From assembly GCA_030267965.1 (NCBI GenBank), contig BRYA01000437.1:2160-26725 (forward strand): a stretch of DNA of 24,566 nt, written 5' to 3'. The notes under the pieces were generated by a model that worked only from the letters and a program-made list of their open reading frames with translations, was not told the DNA's origin and made no database searches. A program made the translations under genes and the position numbers. Below, piece after piece: positions 19,335 through 24,566 of the stretch; position 1 is the stretch's first letter; the number at the start of each line of letters is the position of its first letter. Source of the stretch: Triparma columacea. Lineage: Eukaryota; Sar; Bolidophyceae; Parmales; Triparmaceae.

Positions 19335-19790
19335 TCAAAAGAGTATCCCCTTCCCCCCCAGTGCTACCAGTACCAAAATGAATCCTGATATGTAGAGGAT
19401 AACAGGTGGGCTCTTTGTGTTATAGTCCGCCCCGAAGCTCTGTGCTTCGTTCCTAAGTCTTTCCTTCATAGTGTTAGATAGCTCAGGGGCCTTGTACTCA
19501 ACCTGATCGTCGTAGAGGGGAGCGTTTGGATCATCGTATATGTCACCATTTTCGTCAGGGGTGTTTGGAGGTGTGGGAGTAGAATGGAGGAGGGTTAGGG
19601 GGAGAGAACGGGTTTTAGTGTTGATGAATGTGCGGGTGATGGTAAGTGGGGTGATGTGAGGGAGTGTTTTTAGAGGAGATGAGGTGGTTGACCTGGCTTT
19701 CATCGAGCTGGCAGTTTGTAAATTAAGGGAATAAGTGGGTATTATGAAGATGGCTATAATGACGATGGGGAGATTGATTAGATAGTTCAT
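19335..19790 (-). CDS. Small secreted or plastid-targeted single-pass membrane protein, unrecognised
   Basis: 151 residues from ATG at 19790; the frame extends upstream but that part looks like leader sequence. The N-terminus is a strong signal peptide (LINLPIVIIAIFIIPTYSLN) followed by a Ser/Thr-rich, acid-free stretch to about residue 70, typical of a bipartite plastid leader. An acidic section follows (DENGDIYDDPNAPLYDDQ), then a helix (PELSNTMKERLRNEAQSFG). A C-terminal membrane segment comes last (SPPVILYISGFILVLVALGG), ending KGILF. I do not recognise the family. The layout suggests a thylakoid or envelope protein with a single C-terminal anchor, which is inference. It is convergent with the GT61 gene (163-bp gap) and divergent from bS6m. 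Confidence 0.62.
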   Translation of the reverse strand: MNYLINLPIVIIAIFIIPTYSLNLQTASSMKARSTTSSPLKTLPHITPLTITRTFINTKTRSLPLTLLHSTPTPPNTPDENGDIYDDPNAPLYDDQVEYKAPELSNTMKERLRNEAQSFGADYNTKSPPVILYISGFILVLVALGGKGILF

Positions 19791-20319
19791 GTGGGATGAT
19801 TTTCGTTTGCTTTTAACGTTGTGAATTGAGGAGACTGACTGATTGTGTGTTTGGAGGATTTCAGGGAAGTGGAGAAGAGGAGAAGAGGTGGAATGGGTTT
19901 GGAGGTGGATGTTTGAGAATATGAAATGAAAGTGAAGCTTGACAGTGAAAGTATTTAAAGGGTTAAATGGGGTTTCGGTGTTATACAACCGTCTGATCTG
20001 TAATATAAAATTAAATAAATATCACGTAGGTGTGAGTCATATGATTGCAATTAATTGGTCCAAAAGCCCATCCCAAACCACTCCCCACTTTTCCTTTTTC
20101 CTCTTTTTGGTTCCCATCATTATCTCATTATCTCTGTATCACTTCGCTTTATCTTCGCTTTAACTCAATCCTCACTACTAATTGTTATTAAGTGTCATCT
20201 TTAAGCCTTATTTGGGTCATAAAATCCTCAATTAGATCAACAAATCAGCCAAACACACACACCCGTGCCTTTAGAAGTGTTCTGTATTGCTGTGTGTACT
20301 CAATATATACACACACACC
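19791..20319. promoter_or_regulatory. Divergent intergenic region, small membrane protein/bS6m
   Basis: This is 529 bp without a supported gene. It is AT-rich, with an ACACACAC microsatellite next to the bS6 start codon (20310-20319). Promoters of both flanking genes are expected here. Short open frames inside it look like chance. Confidence 0.4.
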
Positions 20320-20709
20320 ATGCCACTATTCTCCCTCCTAATGACCGTAAAATCCCCCACCCCCTCCTCCACCCTCGCACCGTTCATAAGAACATTAGCC
20401 AAAACCATAGTAGGAGACGGAGGAGTGGTTCGGACAGTAGAGAACCTGGGAGTTCGAAGACTCCCCATGAGGACGAAGGCACGGTTCGCGGATAGGGAGG
20501 GTAATAGATACTTCGATGATGCGCGTCTTGTTAATATTAGATTCGATACCAACCCGGCTACGCTGCTGGAGCTGCAGAGGATCGTCAAACTGGAGGAGGT
20601 GGTTATTAAACAAACTGTCACGAAGGAGAAGGATAAGAGTAGGCTGGGGAATGTGAAGAAAATGAAACAGAATATGTTCTACGATCACCATAAACATGGA
20701 CAGCATTAA
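20320..20709 (+). CDS. Mitochondrial small-subunit ribosomal protein bS6
   Basis: Single exon, 129 residues, within the usual range for mitochondrial bS6. Family features are VVRTVENLGVRRLPMRTKA, a GNRYFDDARLVNIRFDTNP strand, and LLELQRIVKLEEVVIKQTV, the pattern of bS6 (beta1, loop, beta2-3, helix 2). It binds near the 3' domain of small-subunit rRNA with bS18. The start at 20320 follows a purine-poor CACACACC context. An upstream in-frame ATG at 20287 would add 11 residues. No long presequence is present, as is common for bS6m. The Lys/His-rich tail (GNVKKMKQNMFYDHHKHGQH) is typical of the mitochondrial forms. Confidence 0.9.
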   Translation: MPLFSLLMTVKSPTPSSTLAPFIRTLAKTIVGDGGVVRTVENLGVRRLPMRTKARFADREGNRYFDDARLVNIRFDTNPATLLELQRIVKLEEVVIKQTVTKEKDKSRLGNVKKMKQNMFYDHHKHGQH

Positions 20710-20810
20710 GGTGGGGGAGTGGGGGATTTGGGGAGTGGAGGGGTGGGGTGGGGTGTGGAGTGGAGGGGTGGGTGGGGAGTGGAGGGCTTAGGGCTGGGGT
20801 GGTAGGACAT
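20710..20810 (+). repeat. G-rich tract with quadruplex potential downstream of bS6m
   Basis: Numerous runs of three to five G separated by one to three bases (for example GGGGTGGGGTGGGGTG) begin just after the bS6 stop codon. On the plus strand, and in the bS6 transcript if it extends this far, they could form G-quadruplexes. Confidence 0.7.
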
Positions 20811-20894
20811 GGGCACGTTCGCAAAAGTTTTCGGTGATAAAGGCACTTTTTTAAGGCAAAACGTAGACGACTTCTTACCCGTATTCTATTGACA

Positions 20895-21055
20895 TGATTG
20901 TTTCGTTCACTACTTCTTACCCCTACTATTCTTTCCCTTCTAATGTATTACTGATTGTTTCGTTCACTTCTTCTTACCCCTACTATTCTTTCCCTTCTCA
21001 TGTATTACTGAATTGTTTCGTTCACTTCTTCTTGCCCCTACTATTCTTTCCCTTC
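20895..21055 (-). repeat. 57-bp tandem repeat, three copies, spanning the MYND gene stop codon
   Basis: Copies begin at about 20895, 20952 and 21009 (TGATTGTTTCGTTCAC and so on), period 57. The third copy contains the last codons and stop (TCA, minus strand) of the ankyrin/MYND gene. The other two are duplicated C-terminal coding sequence now lying in the 3' UTR. Confidence 0.92.
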
Positions 21056-22185
21056 TTCCCCTTCTTGCCCTTCTTCCCCGTCGCAGCTGCTCCTTCCGCC
21101 ACTCCCATATCCGCTACTCCCACATCCGCTCCTCCCGCCGCCGCTCCCTTCCCTGTCTTGGATCTTTTCTTGACCATTGCCTCACTCTCCCCCTTTTCGT
21201 TCAGCGGTCCCGTGCATAGCACCTTGTGCTTCTTCCAGTGTTTGAGCTGGCACTCCCTTGAGCAGTAGGCGACGTTGCGACAGGGACACATTAGAAGCTT
21301 GTCACGCTCCTTGGCAGTTAGAGCCTCACAAACAAAGCAGCAGAAGGGACGGCCTTGAAGGTAATGTTTCGTGATGTTTGCGATTGTAGGATCGCGTCTG
21401 GAAGGATGGTATGAATTGAATTTGTCTCGAATCACGTCGGAATCGGGCTTTCCGAGATGAAGAAATGTTGTGAACATCTTTATGGCTACATCTCTACTAA
21501 GAATAGGGGATTCTCCTCTGCACGCTAGGAGGCAATCCCTAAACACATTATCCACGTCGTTGGTGGTTGGAATAGCACCGCGCGTGAGAAACAGCCTGCA
21601 TATGTCGTGTGCTCCAAAACAGACAGTAAAAGCAAGTGGTGAAACAACATCTCCATTAGGGGCAACCACTGTCTTGTTCACATTTGCTCCATGATCGAGA
21701 AGTGCTATGGCCTGATCAATGTGTCCCACATAAGCAGCATTCATCAAAAGGTTGGAAAAGTCTTCCACCAACCCTTCGACTCGTGGGTCCATGTTAGGGT
21801 CAAGTCCATGTTCTAAGAGCAATCTCAAGATTGTTGAATTGTCACCATCACTCCTTATTGATATGTCTGCGGCACTGTACATGGCTTCCCTGTTGTCGAA
21901 GCCGGCCTCTAAGATAAGCTTGACCGTCTCAACATTATCGTGAAGAGAGGCGATAGAGAGGACTGAATGTACTCTCAATTCCTCATCAAAAAGCGACTCT
22001 GCAACTCCTAACAAAACCTCAGGACCATGTTCCTTGGCATACCCCTTTATGCGATCCCAGTCTTGGTCACCAGCCCATCCTATGCACAACAGCTGACCTT
22101 CTGTAAAATCGTCCAAACGAGATACTGTCGCATTTGTGGTCTCTGATGATTTGTGTGTCGATGGTACCTCTGTTTGTGATTCCAT
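21022..22185 (-). CDS. Ankyrin-repeat protein with C-terminal MYND zinc finger
   Basis: Intronless, 387 residues. Ankyrin-type helical repeats fill about 85-220 (ETVKLILEAGFDNREAMYSA, TILRLLLEHGLDPN, IDQAIALLDHGANVNK, ICRLFLTRGA). A MYND zinc finger covers residues 281-324: CFVC, LLMCPC, YCSREC, HWKKHKVLC. MYND fingers bind proline-rich peptides, so this is an adaptor-like protein; partners are unknown. The tail is low complexity: an Ala/Gly/Val section (GGADVGVADMGVAEG), then GKKGKKGKKGKN and KKK at the end. The stop codon sits inside a 57-bp tandem repeat. Start at 22185 is the first ATG of the open frame. Confidence 0.88.
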   Translation of the reverse strand: MESQTEVPSTHKSSETTNATVSRLDDFTEGQLLCIGWAGDQDWDRIKGYAKEHGPEVLLGVAESLFDEELRVHSVLSIASLHDNVETVKLILEAGFDNREAMYSAADISIRSDGDNSTILRLLLEHGLDPNMDPRVEGLVEDFSNLLMNAAYVGHIDQAIALLDHGANVNKTVVAPNGDVVSPLAFTVCFGAHDICRLFLTRGAIPTTNDVDNVFRDCLLACRGESPILSRDVAIKMFTTFLHLGKPDSDVIRDKFNSYHPSRRDPTIANITKHYLQGRPFCCFVCEALTAKERDKLLMCPCRNVAYCSRECQLKHWKKHKVLCTGPLNEKGESEAMVKKRSKTGKGAAAGGADVGVADMGVAEGAAATGKKGKKGKKGKNSRGKKK

Positions 22186-22526
22186 TTTTGAGCGAACCTA
22201 TCCCAAATTTGAGTTTATGGCGTAAAATAACGATGTGAAAGTGATTTATAAAGACTTGAAGCTACTCCACTTAGGCAGAAGTGTCGTGTAGGTGCTAATA
22301 TTGGAGTCCACCTCTCAGAAAGTTTTTTTTTTTTTTTTTTTTGAAGCAGAGGCGAGAGTCGAGTGACCAAAAATACTTGAAGAAATATGAAATTGTTCAT
22401 TCTCACGCAAGTCGCTTAAAATAAGCAATTTGATGTACATCGGATTCTGAAAAATTGCTTATAGTCGACGTAGTACTGTAACCTCTTCGTATATATATTT
22501 CCCCTGTATTTCCCTTCCACCCCAGT
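22186..22526. other. Intergenic stretch between two minus-strand genes
   Basis: 341 bp. It holds a 20-base T run at 22323-22342 and AT-rich sequence, and presumably the promoter of the ankyrin/MYND gene and the end of the CNNM 3' UTR. No gene or RNA is recognised. Confidence 0.5.
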
Positions 22527-24406
22527 TCATCCCTTACTCCCGTACCATTTTTTCTTCTTCTTCTTCTTCTCCTTTTTATCAATGAGAGGTTCCTTCCCCT
22601 CCTCCCCCTTATACCCCTTCTCCTCGTCTCCCTCCTCCTCTCCCCCCCTCCCTCCCTCTCTCTCCCTAGCCGCGTTAACTACGTCCCTAACGCTCAGCAT
22701 ACCCCCAGTAACCTCCTCCCCTCTAGCAAGCCTACGCTGACGGACCATGGACTTCCAACGACGGACCACGCGCTTAGCGCGCTTTAGGGCGGAAGCCTCG
22801 AAACGGTCAGTCTCATCGAGGATCTCCTCCTGTAACAACTATATGGGGAGAAAGGGGGGGGGGGTTAGGGGAGATGAGGGGGGGAAAAAGGGGCGAACTA
22901 ACTATATTTTCTCCCACCCCACACACGCAGGTTCTCTCTCTCTCTCTCTGTCTCTCTCACTAACTCTCGCACACTCATTCTCTCACCTCCTCAATGATAT
23001 CTTCCATCGTGATAATCCCAAGGACCTTACACTCCTTTGGTATCGGTAGATCCTTCGCCAGGCACTCGCTCGCGATCTCCGGTTCCATGCACACGATAGC
23101 CAAGTGAGTCGAGGCCTCCTGAAAGTCGTTCAGCAGGTCCGCCAGAACCCTCGTGGGCCTAACGCAAAGAGGGGAACGCAACATCAAAGACGACACGGGA
23201 CGAGGGTGAGATGTGTCCAAGGCTACCAACTTCTTAGTGAGGATGAAACCTGTAAGGAGGGAACGATTGGTAGGGTCGGAGGGATCAGACCTGTAAACGG
23301 GTATCCTAGAGTGCCCCACAGCGCAGATCTCAACCATCATGTCAGAGTCCATCATGGTAGTCTCAGGGATAGAGTACACCTTGGACATGGATACCATGGC
23401 GTCGGAGGCGACGCTGGTTGTTATGGTAAGGGCGCCGGATATTATCTGAACCTCGTCGTAGTTTATGGCGGAACGCTTACGGCCGGGGGAAGTGCTACGA
23501 CTACCCTCCTCGTACTGGATCTGGACCAGGGCCGTGAGCTCCTGGGGGGGGGTGGTGGGGGGAAGGGAGGGGGAATGAGGGGGGAGGGTGGGGGGGTGGG
23601 GGGGGTATAAAACGTAGGGAAGGCTTGTGTGCGCATTCACAAACTCACCTTACGGTTGAAAGGGGTCTCGTGCTCGTGACCCAACAAGTAGTCGAGGCCC
23701 TTAGCGATGGGGTAGGTTACAGGTCGGAGGACAAGCATCAGGAAGCGGACGACGGGGGAGAGGAGGTAGGCATAACGGAGCTGCTTAGGACCTGTGAAGA
23801 TTGCAGAGGGGAAAATCTGGGGGGGGAGAGGGGGAGGGGTAAGAACCAGTTATAGGCAACGCCATGTCCCACGCCATGTCCCACGCCATGCCCCACCCAC
23901 GCCATGCCCCACGCCATGCCCCACCCACGCCATGCCCCCTCTGCACCTATCCTCACCTCCCCAAAGAAGAGAACAATGGTGACCGAGAGGACGATGGCCA
24001 TGTAAGACGGCACCAACTCGTCGAGGAAGAGAGGAAGCGCCTCGTTAGCCGCCGCGTTCATCAACAATAGGGTGACAAGCAGCAAATGGTGCTGGGACAA
24101 AATTGGCAAGATTGACGCTGCCATTCTCTTCTCCTCCTCCGTTCCACACTTTTGCTTGATGGCCAGCTTGAGAGGGTCGATAGAGAGAAGCCCCATTGTT
24201 AACCCAGCAGCTAGTGCCGCTGTCAACATGCACGCTACAACTCCTCCTATGTAAAGATACAACTCTGAGGAGGGAAGCGCCTCCCCTTCCTCTTCGGCAA
24301 CAACAAAATTACCATCTTTCAGGGTCATCATCGGGCTAATCACCCCATATCCATTTTCTTGGAGGAGCTTAACAGCTGCTGACACATCAGCAGAAACCTC
24401 AATCAT
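22527..24406 (-). CDS. CNNM/CorC-type metal transporter (DUF21 + CBS pair)
   Basis: Four exons on the minus strand (24406-23957, 23816-23649, 23541-22987, 22838-22527) join to 494 residues. The DUF21/CNNM membrane domain has LTAALAAGLTMGLLSIDPLK, NAAANEALPLFLDEL and VLFFGEIFPSAIFTG. Two CBS motifs follow (ICAVGHSRIPVY and VLGIITMEDIIEE), then LLQEEILDETD. Homologues (CNNM/ACDP, CorC) are linked to Mg2+ efflux and bind Mg-ATP at the CBS pair; localisation here is not decided. The last acceptor was placed at TATAG 22839-22840 because it restores the conserved IIEELLQEEILDETD. An AG nine bases further on would delete LLQ. The C-terminus is Lys/Glu-rich with KKKKKKK. The N-terminal 48 residues are not hydrophobic, so there is no obvious signal peptide. 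Confidence 0.93.
23858..23938 (+). repeat. Minisatellite in first CNNM intron
   Basis: Copies of ACGCCATGTCCC or ACGCCATGCCCC alternate with a 16-base form ACCCACGCCATGCCCC, six or so copies in all. It lies within the intron 23817-23956. Confidence 0.92.
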
Positions 24407-24566
24407 GGTTTACAAGTATTCTAGGTTAAAAAAATGAAGAAATTTGATAGAAGTGGATATAGACCGTTGGACACGTAGCGCATAGAAGACGCCGTTGGAC
24501 GAGGGCAACCTTGAAGTATCCTACGAGACTAGTGCGAGTATCTTTACTACGTCAGAGGTCAATAGT

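Noticed and set aside
22931..22960. CT-rich microsatellite in a CNNM intron
   Set aside because: Simple-sequence polypyrimidine tract in an intron; no further meaning visible.
1..24566. tRNA, rRNA, CRISPR, insertion sequences, prophage or viral genes
   Set aside because: Looked for on both strands and none seen. Repeats present are local tandem or intronic types.

Overview
The window is nuclear DNA from a eukaryote, most likely a photosynthetic stramenopile (ochrophyte microalga). Genes are broken by short GT-AG introns (about 65-170 nt, donors mostly GTGAG or GTAAG) with pyrimidine-rich acceptors. Two proteins begin with a signal peptide followed by a transit-like stretch, as expected for a secondary red plastid (VAHAFSPT in the nucleotide transporter, [10 protein letters not shown] in the acyltransferase). 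A UGA-encoded selenocysteine is used, as in many marine microalgae. The class within ochrophytes (bolidophyte, pelagophyte or other) cannot be settled from this sequence.

Layout: 1-3296 (+) is a 5'-truncated gene encoding a Myb R2R3-type DNA-binding domain, a CW zinc finger and Rad21/SCC1 cohesin-like segments in an unusual order. 3676-4066 (-) holds a tentative two-exon gene that I do not recognise, followed by a gene-poor stretch with a 44-bp direct repeat. 4927-7311 (+) is a five-exon glutaredoxin-like/thioredoxin reductase fusion ending Gly-Cys-Sec-Gly, with a hairpin just after the UGA and a SECIS-like fold in the 3' UTR. 7606-8835 (-) is an NAD(P)-dependent reductase whose N-terminus is tandemly duplicated. 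It shares a 62-bp divergent promoter with a 2-oxoglutarate/Fe(II) oxygenase (8898-10028, +).

10161-11478 (-) is a probable plastid lysophosphatidate acyltransferase, divergent from a plastid ATP/ADP-type translocase (11891-13858, +). 13970-17358 (-) is a six-exon PH-domain phospholipase D. It is divergent from a GT61-like glycosyltransferase (17426-19171, +). Next come a small membrane protein (19335-19790, -), mitochondrial ribosomal protein bS6 (20320-20709, +), an ankyrin/MYND protein (21022-22185, -) and a four-exon CNNM/CorC-type transporter (22527-24406, -).

The genes do not form an operon or one pathway; this is a compact, ordinary nuclear neighbourhood in which many neighbours share short divergent promoters. 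The most unusual items are the selenoprotein recoding apparatus, the Myb-CW-Rad21 architecture with two nearly identical adjacent introns (introner-like), and several small tandem duplications that touch coding sequence. I saw no tRNA, rRNA, CRISPR array, prokaryotic mobile element or viral gene.
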